Assembly (NCBI RefSeq): GCF_022565775.1 | Contig: NZ_JAIUMC010000008.1 | Coordinates: 1-64,000, forward strand | Direction of reading: 5' to 3' | From: Natronospirillum sp. | GTDB taxonomy: Bacteria; Pseudomonadota; Gammaproteobacteria; Pseudomonadales; Natronospirillaceae | DNA length: 64,000 bases | In this document: positions 35,912 through 45,533 of the stretch, piece by piece | How the letters are laid out: each line of letters begins with the position of its first letter | Position numbering within the stretch: the stretch's first letter is position 1 | Program-made: the position numbers and the translations under genes | Notes under the pieces: generated by a model | The model's input: only the letters and a program-made list of their open reading frames with translations | Told to the model about the DNA's origin: nothing | The model's database searches: none

Positions 35912-35917
35912 TATAAC
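35912..35917 (+). promoter_or_regulatory. Candidate -10 element of the acs promoter
   Basis: TATAAC preceded by GGC. No good -35 hexamer is present at the proper distance, where the palindrome lies instead, consistent with an activator-dependent promoter. It predicts a leader of about 38 bases before ATG 35962. Confidence 0.5.
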
Positions 35918-35961
35918 GTCAACACCACAATAATTACGACGTTACAGAAAGGGAGCCTCCC

Positions 35962-37929
35962 ATGTCAGTGACTGTACCCATGCCCAACCCCAGGGGCCGC
36001 CGTACCCGCTACAACCCCGACAGCTATGCCGAACTCTATGCCGCCTCGCTGGACAACCCGGAAGGGTTCTGGTCCGCCCAGGGCGAGCGCATAGACTGGT
36101 TCCAGCCGTATTCGAAGGTCAAGCATACGTCCTTCGACCCGCACAATGTCGACATTCGCTGGTACGAAGACGGCACCCTGAATGCCTGCTACAACTGCCT
36201 GGACCGGCACCTGCCCGCCAACCGCAACAAGGTCGCTTTCATCTGGGAAGGCGACAGTCCGGATGTGCAGGCCACCCTGACCTATGGCCAATTGCATGAG
36301 CAGGTCTGTCGCTTTGCCAACAGCCTCAAGTCACTGGGTGTCACCAAGGGCGACCGGGTGGCCATCTACATGCCCATGGTGCCCGAGGCCGCCATCGCCA
36401 TGCTCGCCTGTGCCCGTATCGGTGCCGTGCATTCGGTGATTTTTGCCGGGTTCTCACCCAATGCGATAGCTGATCGGGTGAACGATTGTTCCGCCAGGGT
36501 GGTGATTACCAGTGATGAGGGCAAGCGCGGTGGCCATCGTATTCCACTCAAGGCCAATGTGGATCAGGCACTGAAGAATGACGCCTGCCCGAGTGTCACC
36601 GACGTGGTGGTACTGCGCCACACCGGCGCAGACGTGAGCTGGACAGAAGGGAGAGACCTCGATTGGAAGACACTGGTCGAGGCTGCCGATGTGCAGTGCC
36701 CGGCCGAAGAAATGAACGCCGAAGATCCACTGTTCATCCTCTACACCTCCGGCTCGACCGGCAAACCCAAGGGCGTGCTGCACACCACTGGCGGGTATAT
36801 GGTGTATGCCTCGCTGACCCATGAAGCCATCTTCGATCTGCAGGATGATGACATCTACTGGTGTGCTGCCGATGTGGGCTGGATTACCGGCCACACCTAT
36901 ATTGTCTATGGTCCGCTGGCCAACGGGACGACCAGTGTCCTTTTCGAAGGTGTCCCGACGTCTCCGGGGCCGGGCCGTGTGGGCGAGATTATCGACAAGC
37001 ATGGCGTGACCATTCTCTACACGGCACCGACGCTGGTGCGGGCCCTGATGGCCAAGGGTGAAGAATCAACGGGTACCAGTAACCGTTCCACACTGCGCCT
37101 GCTGGGCAGTGTCGGCGAACCGATCAATCCGGAAGCCTGGAACTGGTACTTCGAAAAGATGGGCAACGGCCAGTCGCCCATCGTCGACACCTGGTGGCAG
37201 ACTGAAACCGGCGGCGCGCTGATGACCCCACTGCCCGGCGTTTGTGACATGAAACCGGGCTCCGCCATGCTGCCCTTCTTCGGCGTGCGCCCGGCGCTGG
37301 TGGACAACGAAGGCAACGAACTGACTGAACCCGGCGAGGTTCAGGGTAATCTGGTACTGCTGGATTCCTGGCCCGGCCAGGCCCGAACGCTCTGGGGCGA
37401 CCATGAGCGCTTCGTGCAGACCTATTTCAGCAGCTATCCCGGCATGTATTTCACCGGTGACGGGGCACGGTGCGATGCCGATGGCCACTACTGGATCACC
37501 GGCCGGGTAGATGACGTGCTGAACGTCTCCGGTCATCGTCTGGGCACCGCCGAAATCGAGAGTGCACTGGTGGCCCATGAAGCCGTGGCTGAGGCGGCGG
37601 TTGTCGGGTATCCACATGACCTCAAGGGGCAGGGCATCTACGTCTATGTCACCCTGAGCGAGGGCGTCGAGCCGAGCGCTGCGCTGGAAAAAGAGCTGCG
37701 CCAATGGGTGCGCACCGAGCTGAGCCCGATTGCCACACCGGATGTGATCCAGTGGGCCGGCGGCCTGCCCAAGACCCGATCCGGCAAGATCATGCGGCGC
37801 ATCTTGCGCAAGATCGCCACCAACGATTATGGCAGCCTGGGGGATACCTCTACGCTGGCTGACCCCTCTGTGGTAGAGTCGCTGATTCAGGAACACGAAC
37901 GGCGACAGACCACCGAGGCTGATGGCTAG
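35962..37929 (+). CDS. acs: Acetyl-CoA synthetase (AMP-forming)
   Basis: Acs activates acetate to acetyl-CoA through acetyl-AMP. The 655-residue protein has the family signatures [44 protein letters not shown] and the C-terminal [17 protein letters not shown], whose first lysine of the GKIMRR stretch is the residue acetylated in known Acs proteins. A good GGGAG site precedes ATG 35962. The stop overlaps the start of the LuxR-type regulator by 8 bases, so the pair is coupled. A candidate activator site lies upstream. Confidence 0.96.
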   Translation: MSVTVPMPNPRGRRTRYNPDSYAELYAASLDNPEGFWSAQGERIDWFQPYSKVKHTSFDPHNVDIRWYEDGTLNACYNCLDRHLPANRNKVAFIWEGDSPDVQATLTYGQLHEQVCRFANSLKSLGVTKGDRVAIYMPMVPEAAIAMLACARIGAVHSVIFAGFSPNAIADRVNDCSARVVITSDEGKRGGHRIPLKANVDQALKNDACPSVTDVVVLRHTGADVSWTEGRDLDWKTLVEAADVQCPAEEMNAEDPLFILYTSGSTGKPKGVLHTTGGYMVYASLTHEAIFDLQDDDIYWCAADVGWITGHTYIVYGPLANGTTSVLFEGVPTSPGPGRVGEIIDKHGVTILYTAPTLVRALMAKGEESTGTSNRSTLRLLGSVGEPINPEAWNWYFEKMGNGQSPIVDTWWQTETGGALMTPLPGVCDMKPGSAMLPFFGVRPALVDNEGNELTEPGEVQGNLVLLDSWPGQARTLWGDHERFVQTYFSSYPGMYFTGDGARCDADGHYWITGRVDDVLNVSGHRLGTAEIESALVAHEAVAEAAVVGYPHDLKGQGIYVYVTLSEGVEPSAALEKELRQWVRTELSPIATPDVIQWAGGLPKTRSGKIMRRILRKIATNDYGSLGDTSTLADPSVVESLIQEHERRQTTEADG

Positions 37930-38569
37930 ATTCCTTGTAGCAGATGATCACCCCCTGTTTCGCGAGGCCCTTCAGGGGGCGCTCGCGAAGCAGTTTGCTG
38001 CCCTGGAATTGCGCGAAGCCGACAGCCTGGAAGCCACGCTGGCGGCGCTGGAAGAGGACGACGATGTCGACCTGCTGCTGCTCGATCTGCATATGCCGGG
38101 CAGTGGTGATCTCTATGGCCTGATCCGGGTCCGTGAAGACTATCCCCTGTTGCCCGTCGCGATCATTTCAGGCAGCGAAGACCCGGCCATCATGGCCCGT
38201 TGCATCGGCTTCGGCGCACTGGGCTTCATCCCCAAATCTCTGCCCTCAAACCAGATCGCGGAAGCCATTCAAAGCATTCTCGACGGCGATACCTGGGTAC
38301 CTGAAGGCGTGGCAGACCGGCTCGCCGGGCTGTCCCGGGAAGATCAGGATCTGGCCCACAAGGTGGCTGAACTGACGCCCCAGCAATACCGGGTGCTCTG
38401 CCATTTGCACGAAGGTCTGCTGAACAAGCAGATCGCCTATGCGCTGGGCATCACCGAAGCGACGGTCAAGGCCCATATCACCGCCATCTTCCGCAAGCTC
38501 GATATCAACAACCGGACTCAGGCCGTGCTGATGGCCGAGCGGCTGCGGCTCACGCCTTCCGAAACCTGA
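37922..38569 (+). CDS. crbR: LuxR-family response regulator, CrbR/ErdR type
   Basis: The protein has 215 residues. The receiver domain (about 1-120) carries the acceptor Asp in [12 protein letters not shown], and the C-terminal LuxR helix-turn-helix (about 150-210) reads [36 protein letters not shown]. Regulators of this type next to acs are CrbR (Vibrio) or ErdR/AgmR (Pseudomonas), which activate acs when the SLC5-fused kinase CrbS/MxtR signals. That kinase gene lies at 45534-49010. The gene overlaps the acs stop and is probably made from the acs transcript, which would give positive feedback. Confidence 0.88.
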   Translation: MARFLVADDHPLFREALQGALAKQFAALELREADSLEATLAALEEDDDVDLLLLDLHMPGSGDLYGLIRVREDYPLLPVAIISGSEDPAIMARCIGFGALGFIPKSLPSNQIAEAIQSILDGDTWVPEGVADRLAGLSREDQDLAHKVAELTPQQYRVLCHLHEGLLNKQIAYALGITEATVKAHITAIFRKLDINNRTQAVLMAERLRLTPSET

Positions 38570-38602
38570 GATAACTGAATCAAGCCAGGGCTGATGCCGA
38601 TC

Positions 38603-39475
38603 TCAGGGCCTATACCAGAGCTCAGCTCTATCCAAAGGGGTGTCTGCTGGCAGCAGTGGATTGTCCAGTTCCAGTATCACTCTATCGTCCAGACGAGCCT
38701 GTGCCAGATAGTGCTCATAGAACCCGAGGAAAAGGGCTTCCAGTGAGCCGTCGGCCAGGGCCGTCTCCAGGCCGTTCTCTATCGCTTCTGCCAGTGCATC
38801 ATTGTCGGGCGCCACAAAATAGTAGACTGCCGCCGGATAATGCAAGGCCAGATGGGGGCTGACCACGATGCCGTCCTCGGCATACGCCTCGGCTTCGGCC
38901 CAGATTTCGAGTACCGACCGGGGAAAGTAGTCGAAACGATTCTGCAACAGCATGGGGAAAAGCTGGCGGTAGTCGCCGCCGGTAATAACGGACAGGCTGT
39001 TATAGGCCAGGATCTCTGTATCCGGCCAACCATAACCCTGGCCGGCCTGCAGGTTCTGCAGGTCACGTAGGGTTTCGACGCTGGCCAGACTCTCGATGCG
39101 CGCCTCGGTAACCAGCGGCAACCTGATACCAATCAGCCCGCGGTATACCGGGAACCGGATGGGACGGGCGACGGCTTCGCGGTCTTCGGAGGTCATGGTC
39201 CACATGACATCAAGTCGCTCCCCGGCAATCACTTCCTGCAAGGCTCTCTGCTGCTGCATGCGCGTGGTGACACCGACCATCGTATGATCAAGGCCGGATT
39301 TCTCCAGCGCCAGATAGAGCAACTCAATGGCATAGTCGGAGCGCTGATCGCCGGTGGTGGAGGCCAGGTAGCGCACACTGACGGACTCGCCATAGGCTTT
39401 GGCGGACAGCAGAATGGCCAGGCAAAGGGTCAGCAGCCATTGGTTGCGCATGGCCAGTTGGGGGTGCAGCAGCAT
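38603..39475 (-). CDS. Periplasmic solute-binding-protein-like protein
   Basis: The protein has 290 residues. A signal peptide (about 10-30, LLTLCLAILLSAKAYG) leads into a type-3 solute-binding fold (YAIELLYLALEKSGL, VIAGERLDVMWTMTSEDREAVARPIRFPVYRGLIGIRL). It lacks an adjacent permease or ATPase, so it may serve a distant transporter or act as a signal receptor. I use ATG 39475, which has GAGG upstream. ATG 39451 would give a shorter signal peptide. Ligand unknown. Confidence 0.8.
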   Translation of the reverse strand: MLLHPQLAMRNQWLLTLCLAILLSAKAYGESVSVRYLASTTGDQRSDYAIELLYLALEKSGLDHTMVGVTTRMQQQRALQEVIAGERLDVMWTMTSEDREAVARPIRFPVYRGLIGIRLPLVTEARIESLASVETLRDLQNLQAGQGYGWPDTEILAYNSLSVITGGDYRQLFPMLLQNRFDYFPRSVLEIWAEAEAYAEDGIVVSPHLALHYPAAVYYFVAPDNDALAEAIENGLETALADGSLEALFLGFYEHYLAQARLDDRVILELDNPLLPADTPLDRAELWYRP

Positions 39476-39704
39476 TCGATATTACCTCTGCCATGTTACA
39501 GCTGACAGTATAGCTGCTGATTATCCATCTGGCTGGCTTGGCCTGATACCTATCGGGTCACAATTTTCTTAATTTCGCGACATGAGTGACTGGAGCCCGC
39601 AGAACTGCCAAGTACTTCACACTTGCCCGAACGCCGGCCTGACAAAGGCTGTCTTTTGCTTTAATCATGGCGGCAGACAATGAACAGAACAGGGAGTCAG
39701 GGCC

Positions 39705-42407
39705 ATGAATCCGGGAAAGTCTCCTGTGGCGCCTCAACACCGCAACGTCACGCCGCTCCGTATAGTGTTGCCAATGGCCAGCCTGCTGCTGGCGGGCTGC
39801 ATTTTCGGGAGCTCCGGTGGCTCTTCCAGCAATGATTCTGATGACGGCAGCGGCACAGCTTCCTCAAGCCTGGGTCAGGGTGATGCGGAAATGATCACAG
39901 ACGTCATTACGCGAACCTTCGAAGGGCCTGGGACGCTGCGCTTTTCCTGGCGCCTTGATGCCGATGACGCCGACCCGTCACCTAACATGGCCGTGCACGT
40001 GAACGGATCAGAAGTGTCCAGAGTTGAAGGGTCCTCCGACTGGCAAACCCGAACCTTTGTCGTGCCTGAGGGCGAAGCTGAAATCGAGTGGCACAGTGAA
40101 CATGTGCGTTGGGATGACAGCGAAGACCGTGCTCAGGGGCACTATGCCCGGCTGAACGAGGTCGAATTCTCCGCCGGGGTGGTCGAACGCCCGGCGCAGG
40201 TTTTCCCGTCCGGTGCCCGCTACTGGTCCGAGCTGTATCCTTCCGATGCGCCCAATCAGGATATCATGATCGGTCCCAACCAGGTGGTGATCATGGACGA
40301 GCCCGAGGTCAGTATCCGGTCTCTGATGATTCACGGACAATTGTTGTTCCAGGACCAGGACGCGCATCTGGAAACCCACTGGATTCATGTGCACGGTTCC
40401 AATGCGAAACTGGAGCTGGGCACGCGGGAGCGCCCGCTGGCCAGCGATATTCGAATCACTTTCAATGACCCGCGCCGCGTCTATCGCGAATTGCTGGAAG
40501 AAGACGAGGACGCAGGCCTGCCGCGTGGGCAGGCACTGTGGCATGTGGATGCTGACGGCGAGAGAGAGGCCCGTACCGACTTTGGCAACTACAAAACCTT
40601 GATGGTGATGGGCGGCGGAACCCTGTCGGTGTACAGCGAAAGCGCCATGAAGCGAACCTGGACGCAGCTTGACGAGCCCGCAGAGCCCGGTGATACCAGC
40701 CTGCTGTTGACCAGTTCCACCGGCTGGCAGCCGGGAGACCGCATTGCGCTGGCGCCTACCGGTTTCATTGCCACCGAAGCGGAAGATTTCACCATCGAGT
40801 CGGTACAGGGGCGCCGGATCTATCTGGACCGTGCCGTGACCTATCCGCGCAGTGGCCATGTCGAATACTACCGTGATGGCAGCGACGAGCTGCGCGAACT
40901 GGACCTGCGCGCCGAAGTGGCGCTGCTGAGTCGCAATATCGTGTTCGAAGGTGATGACAGTTCCGTAGACCATAATTACGGCGTGCACACCATGTATATG
41001 TATCCGTCTACAGTGAACATCTCCGGCCTGGAGTTGCGTCATTGTGGTCAGCAGGGCAGTCAGGGCCGATATTGTTCCCACTGGCACCGGCCCTATGTGG
41101 ACAACATGGAAGCCATCTATGCCAGGGCTGAATTCAAGGCTATGTGGGATCGCTATGAGGGGCCGGGCAAACCGGACGAGATGCCCAGTACCAATGTAGA
41201 GCGCTGGCGCTTGTATACAGTGAACAACAACGGCAGAAACATGTATGTCCAACTTGGCGAAGACGACCGTCAGCAGATGGATCAGTGGCTGATCGACTCC
41301 ATCGACGCCACGGGCGACTATATCCGCAACAGCAGTGTCCACTCCTCGTTTCAGCGGGCAGTGAACCTGCATGGCACGACGGGCGTGGTGGTCGACAACA
41401 ATGTCGGTTATGACATCAGCAATCATGCGTTCGTGTTTGCAGAGGACGGCACCGAGTTCGGCAATACCCTGTCACGCAATCTGGCCATGCTGGTGCACAA
41501 TGTGCTCGACCCGGAGAAGACAGCGTTTTTGCGGCGGCAGATTCGGGTGCCGGGCACCGACCAGCGGGCCAGTCCCTGTTTTGAGCGCCGGGCGGTCACC
41601 ATTCCCCAGACCAGCTCCTGTCAGGAAGAAGACAAGGTGGGTGCTTTCTGGGGCGAAAATCCTTTCAATACGCTGCGCGGCAATGTGGCGGCTGGGGTGA
41701 CCGAGCGTGGCACCGGCTTCTTCAACAGTGCTGCCTTTGTTGGTCGAGCCCGTTGGGACGACGAGCGTGGCCTGTATCGGATGTACAGTGGCAACAGCAA
41801 TCAGAACCAGGCCAGTGCCATGTGGCCGCGCGACTGGGAAGACTGGGAGATAGTGGCGCCCGCGCCGATGATTTTTGAGGACAACAGGGCCCACACCATT
41901 TCCTGGGTTGATGGCGAGGTGGCCCGTGGTCCGGCCGATGGCAACATCTATCCGCCGCAGACGCGCGGCATGGGTTTCTTCTTCCGCGGTTTCCGCGGCG
42001 ACGGTGCCGCCATTGGTCCGGGAGATTTCGTGCTGCGCAATATTCAGGCCTATGGTCTGCAGGACCACGGCGTATGGATCGAGAACGATCAGATCGTCGA
42101 TGGCTGTGTGATTGCCAGCAGCTACAAGCGGGCCATTGTGCTGACCGGCAGCAATGACAATTCGGGTGTGCGCAATTGTGCGCTGGTCGGTGATGCTGAA
42201 TCACCGCAATTGCAGCGCAGTGGCAATGATGTGCGCAATATGTTTTACGCCTTTGCGCCCAACTACGGTCGATCCTCGGATAGTTTCCACCCGTTCATCC
42301 ATGACACCGTGATCTACAATCATGCTGGGGGGCTGCTGACACCATCGGGCCCGGGTATGAATGAGGACAGTCTGATGGATGTGCGCAATGTCGATGTGGT
42401 GGAGTGA
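39705..42407 (+). CDS. G8-domain, beta-helix surface lipoprotein
   Basis: The protein has 900 residues. A lipoprotein signal ends LLLAGC (Cys32), followed by a Ser/Asp/Gly linker. A beta-sandwich follows (about 60-155), then a G8-like domain (about 180-260) with regularly spaced turns (IMIGPNQVVIMDE, SLMIHGQLLF, IHVHGSNAKLELG), and a long right-handed beta-helix-like region (about 290-880: VVVDNNVGYDISNHAFVFAED, DHGVWIENDQIVDGCVIA). G8 plus beta-helix occurs in the vertebrate CEMIP/TMEM2 and PKHD1 proteins and in uncharacterised bacterial proteins. Polysaccharide binding or cleavage is plausible but unproven. It overlaps the next lipoprotein gene. Confidence 0.8.
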   Translation: MNPGKSPVAPQHRNVTPLRIVLPMASLLLAGCIFGSSGGSSSNDSDDGSGTASSSLGQGDAEMITDVITRTFEGPGTLRFSWRLDADDADPSPNMAVHVNGSEVSRVEGSSDWQTRTFVVPEGEAEIEWHSEHVRWDDSEDRAQGHYARLNEVEFSAGVVERPAQVFPSGARYWSELYPSDAPNQDIMIGPNQVVIMDEPEVSIRSLMIHGQLLFQDQDAHLETHWIHVHGSNAKLELGTRERPLASDIRITFNDPRRVYRELLEEDEDAGLPRGQALWHVDADGEREARTDFGNYKTLMVMGGGTLSVYSESAMKRTWTQLDEPAEPGDTSLLLTSSTGWQPGDRIALAPTGFIATEAEDFTIESVQGRRIYLDRAVTYPRSGHVEYYRDGSDELRELDLRAEVALLSRNIVFEGDDSSVDHNYGVHTMYMYPSTVNISGLELRHCGQQGSQGRYCSHWHRPYVDNMEAIYARAEFKAMWDRYEGPGKPDEMPSTNVERWRLYTVNNNGRNMYVQLGEDDRQQMDQWLIDSIDATGDYIRNSSVHSSFQRAVNLHGTTGVVVDNNVGYDISNHAFVFAEDGTEFGNTLSRNLAMLVHNVLDPEKTAFLRRQIRVPGTDQRASPCFERRAVTIPQTSSCQEEDKVGAFWGENPFNTLRGNVAAGVTERGTGFFNSAAFVGRARWDDERGLYRMYSGNSNQNQASAMWPRDWEDWEIVAPAPMIFEDNRAHTISWVDGEVARGPADGNIYPPQTRGMGFFFRGFRGDGAAIGPGDFVLRNIQAYGLQDHGVWIENDQIVDGCVIASSYKRAIVLTGSNDNSGVRNCALVGDAESPQLQRSGNDVRNMFYAFAPNYGRSSDSFHPFIHDTVIYNHAGGLLTPSGPGMNEDSLMDVRNVDVVE

Positions 42408-43173
42408 CCTGCGAGTCATCGCTGCTCTGACGCTTGGCCTGCTGGTCGCCGGGTGTGAAAAGCCGCAGCAATCTGATGCCCGCCAGGCCGCTATTGGTGC
42501 ATACGACTATCCGGGCTCCGTGCTCTGGTTTTCGGCCGATCATGATGACATCCAGGCGCCGGGCGACAGAATCACGGCGGGACGGGAAAACGCACTTCTG
42601 CCCCCGACCCATATCCAGTTTGACCCGGAACACCTGTCCTATGAGCCCGGCAAGCGCGGTCAGGCTGCTTGCCTGCAGTACGGTGATTTGCGCTTTGTCA
42701 TGAATTCGGAAGAACTGGAAGAACCCCTGCAATACACGGTGCTGACCTTTGCCTTCTGGATCAATCCCGGGTTGCCGGTGGACAGCACGCGCCGACTCTT
42801 CTCGTCGGATTTTACGCCACAGTCCGGGCTCAGAGTTCTGGCGAATCCGTCGCAACTGGATGTACTGCTCTGGGATCGTCTCCAGGACTGGCACGTGCAT
42901 CTGAAAGGGCCTGCCTTGCCGGCCACCGAATGGAGTCATGTCGCCCTGACCATCAATGCGTCAGATTCCGGAGCGCGACACGATGGCGTGCAGCTTTACG
43001 TTAACGGCAAACGCACCGATCAGGCCGATGCGGTCGTGCTGACCGATGTGAATCCCGCCTACCGACTGCATGGGCATCCCGGTGAGGACACCCACTGTGT
43101 TGACGACTGGCTGCTCTATCTGGACCCCCTGACAGAGCAGAGCCTGCGCGAAGTGATGGATCACTCCATGTAG
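42379..43173 (+). CDS. LamG/concanavalin-like lipoprotein
   Basis: The protein has 264 residues. A lipoprotein signal ends LLVAGC, followed by a single beta-jelly-roll of LamG type (TVLTFAFWINPGLP, WSHVALTINASD, LYVNGKRTDQADAV, DDWLLYLDPLTEQ). Such domains bind sugars or proteins. Its start lies 29 bases inside the G8 gene, so the two are cotranslated and probably act at the same surface. Starts at 42388 or 42394 are also possible. The 3' end overlaps the convergent small exported gene by 13 bases. Confidence 0.75.
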   Translation: MCAMSMWWSDLRVIAALTLGLLVAGCEKPQQSDARQAAIGAYDYPGSVLWFSADHDDIQAPGDRITAGRENALLPPTHIQFDPEHLSYEPGKRGQAACLQYGDLRFVMNSEELEEPLQYTVLTFAFWINPGLPVDSTRRLFSSDFTPQSGLRVLANPSQLDVLLWDRLQDWHVHLKGPALPATEWSHVALTINASDSGARHDGVQLYVNGKRTDQADAVVLTDVNPAYRLHGHPGEDTHCVDDWLLYLDPLTEQSLREVMDHSM

Positions 43174-43556
43174 CGCAGCCCCATCAGGCCTTCCGTTCGG
43201 CTATTGGTGACCTCGAAGCGCACCCGCTGAACCTCGCCGTTGCTTGGCCGGGTGGCTTCGATACGATAGTAGCCGTCCGGCAAGTCAACTCTCAGCCAGG
43301 GACCGACATGGTCGGTGTCCAGCAGAACATTACCCCCGTCCACTTCCGATATCCTCACTTCAAGACCGGTCAGATAGGAACCATTGCGCTCGAAAAACTC
43401 GAAATGGGTATTATGCCCACTTGGCGCGTCAGCGCGCGATTCAGCGCCCACACCTCCTGACCAGTAATCAACGGCCTGGGCATGGCCCAGCAGGCCGAAT
43501 ACCAGTATCAGCAGGGTCAATGCGAAAGGCTTTAATTTGCCGCGGGGGTGTGTCAT
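43161..43556 (-). CDS. Small exported beta-rich protein of unknown function
   Basis: The protein has 131 residues. A signal peptide (about 8-28, FALTLLILVFGLLGHAQA) is followed by a compact beta domain (LRVDLPDGYYRIEATRPSNGEVQRVRFEV) that resembles carboxypeptidase-regulatory or other transthyretin-like folds. It could be a partner of the neighbouring surface lipoproteins. Its 3' end overlaps the LamG gene. Confidence 0.65.
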   Translation of the reverse strand: MTHPRGKLKPFALTLLILVFGLLGHAQAVDYWSGGVGAESRADAPSGHNTHFEFFERNGSYLTGLEVRISEVDGGNVLLDTDHVGPWLRVDLPDGYYRIEATRPSNGEVQRVRFEVTNSRTEGLMGLRYME

Positions 43557-43632
43557 GTTCTGCTCCTTGAGTCACGCTGTGGATGAAACTCCCACAGTTA
43601 TTATAGTCGTCCTGCAGCGAGTTCAAGTATCC

Positions 43633-44379
43633 ATGACCAAACCCGTGTTTCAGCAACTCGATCGCCAGCCCTCTGTGATCGGTGATATCAGCTTGCGGCG
43701 GCGCCGTTTCCCGGCTACCGGAGAGCGCGATATCTTTGAAGTCAAACTGGGCGACGAGTTCCTGATGTCCAGTCTGTTTGTCGATGCCGAAGTGGCACTG
43801 GCCAACCTGGGGCTCAAGGCACTCTCCGGTGATCAGTTGGATGTGGTGGTTGGCGGTCTGGGGCTGGGTTATACCGCCCGAGCCGTTTTGCGCTGCGAAC
43901 GTGTGGCCAGCCTGCGTGTGGTGGAGTACCTGCAGCCGGTCATCGACTGGCACCGGCAGGGACTGGTACCGCTGGGCCCTGAAATAACCGGCGATGCGCG
44001 CTGCGCGCTGGTCTGTGGTGACTTCTTCGCCCTGGCCACTGAGCCCGAGTGCTCGTTCGACGAGCAACGACCCGATCACCGGTACGACGCCATTCTGCTC
44101 GATATCGACCACACGCCCGAAGCTCTGCTGGACCCGGCCAATGCCCGGTTCTACGGGCCGGCTGGCCTGCGTGCCATGACCCGTCAGCTCAAGCCGGAGG
44201 GCGTATTCGGGCTCTGGTCCGATGCGGTGGCAGACGAGCGCTTTGTGGACGGTCTGCGCGCCGTCTTCGACGAGATACAGGACCATGAGGTCCGCTTCGC
44301 CAATCCCTTTACCGGTGGCGAGGCCAGCAATCGAATTTATATTGCTCAGGGAACACTGAAAAATGAAGGAGACACCTAA
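43633..44379 (+). CDS. Spermidine synthase-like protein
   Basis: The protein has 248 residues from ATG 43633. The fold is a Rossmann aminopropyltransferase-like domain with VVVGGLGLGYTARAVL, VRVVEYLQPVIDWH-type strand and YDAILLDIDHTPEALLDPANARFYG. The usual catalytic YD.II.D...P.GP pattern is altered, so it may not make spermidine. Its last 17 bases overlap the monooxygenase start, indicating an operon. Confidence 0.78.
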   Translation: MTKPVFQQLDRQPSVIGDISLRRRRFPATGERDIFEVKLGDEFLMSSLFVDAEVALANLGLKALSGDQLDVVVGGLGLGYTARAVLRCERVASLRVVEYLQPVIDWHRQGLVPLGPEITGDARCALVCGDFFALATEPECSFDEQRPDHRYDAILLDIDHTPEALLDPANARFYGPAGLRAMTRQLKPEGVFGLWSDAVADERFVDGLRAVFDEIQDHEVRFANPFTGGEASNRIYIAQGTLKNEGDT

Positions 44380-45529
44380 GGCTGTCATTGTTGGCGCTGG
44401 TATCAGCGGACTGGTCTGCGCGATTGCGCTGCAGCGTCAGAACATCTCTGTAAGGGTGCTGGAACAGGCGGACACACTGGCTCCGGTCGGAGCCGGCCTG
44501 TCGCTCTGGCCCAATGCGCTGCACGCATTGGGGGCGCTGGGGCTCAGTGATGCGGTCACTGCAGCGGGCGCTCGTCTGCGCCGCGGTGAAATACGGCAGG
44601 CCGATGGTCGGGTACTCAGCAGCATGGACACAGCTGGTCTGGCGGCCAGAACCGGCATGCCCTGCGTGATGATCCATCGTGCAGCGCTGCATGGTCTGCT
44701 GCTGCAGGCATTGGCGCCGGACACGGTGAGTACCGGACAGACTGCCGAGTCAGTGGTGGCCGCCGGCGGCGAGGGGACGCCCGCCCGGCTGCGTCTGCAC
44801 AGTGGCGAGGAACTGGAGGCAGACATCCTGATCGCGGCCGACGGGGCGAATTCCCGCATCCGCCGGCAGCTCTGGCCGGCTAGCGATCTGGTCTATCGAG
44901 GGTACACGGCCTGGCGAGGCATCGTGCGGGCTCCGCACAGTGCCCGGCTCGGTGAGTCCGGCGAGAGCTGGGGCAGGGGCTGTCGGTTCGGCTGGTCGGC
45001 AGTGGATCACGAGCGCATCTACTGGTTTGCCACCGCCAACCAGCCCGCCGGAGAAACCGTCGGCGGAGAAGCGCGACTCAGTCGGTTGCAGACCCTGTTC
45101 GGTGACTGGCATGCCCCCATTCCCACCCTGCTGGAAGCCACGCCGGCCGAGGATATTCTGCAAAACGACATCCACGACCTGCCGCCATTGGCGAGCTGGC
45201 ACCGGGGCCGCACCGTATTGCTTGGCGATGCGGCGCACCCGACTACACCCAATCTCGGTCAGGGCGCCTGCATGGGCATTGAAAGCGCGCTGGTGCTGGC
45301 GCGTCAGTTGGACCGGCACACGTCTCCGGAGGCTGCCTTCAAGGCCTTCTTTCAGCAACGCCACAAGCGCGTGACCGGTGTCATGCTGCAGTCGCGCCGT
45401 ATCGGTGCAGCCGGTCAGTGGTCCTCGCCAGCAGCCTGCTGGCTGCGCAATCGACTGGCGTCGGTCATACCCAGTCGACTGTCCGAATGGCAACTGGACA
45501 GGCTGGTGCAAGGGTTCACATTGCCCTGA
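44363..45529 (+). CDS. FAD-dependent aromatic-ring monooxygenase (salicylate hydroxylase/UbiH-like)
   Basis: The protein has 388 residues with the class-A flavoprotein hydroxylase motifs: dinucleotide fold VIVGAGISGLVCAIAL, ADGANSRIRRQLW and LLGDAAHPTTPNLGQGACMGIE. Members hydroxylate aromatic or quinone precursors with NAD(P)H and oxygen. The substrate cannot be told. It overlaps the spermidine synthase-like gene and ends four bases before the convergent crbS gene. Confidence 0.88.
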   Translation: MKETPKAVIVGAGISGLVCAIALQRQNISVRVLEQADTLAPVGAGLSLWPNALHALGALGLSDAVTAAGARLRRGEIRQADGRVLSSMDTAGLAARTGMPCVMIHRAALHGLLLQALAPDTVSTGQTAESVVAAGGEGTPARLRLHSGEELEADILIAADGANSRIRRQLWPASDLVYRGYTAWRGIVRAPHSARLGESGESWGRGCRFGWSAVDHERIYWFATANQPAGETVGGEARLSRLQTLFGDWHAPIPTLLEATPAEDILQNDIHDLPPLASWHRGRTVLLGDAAHPTTPNLGQGACMGIESALVLARQLDRHTSPEAAFKAFFQQRHKRVTGVMLQSRRIGAAGQWSSPAACWLRNRLASVIPSRLSEWQLDRLVQGFTLP

Positions 45530-45533
45530 TGAC

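Noticed and set aside
40008-41426. Minus-strand ORF of 472 codons antisense to the G8 lipoprotein gene
   Set aside because: The plus-strand reading has a lipobox and clear domains. The antisense protein has shadow-frame composition and no ribosome site.
43633-44379. True spermidine synthase
   Set aside because: The fold matches, but the catalytic strand is altered and no decarboxylase gene is adjacent, so only a family-level call is made.
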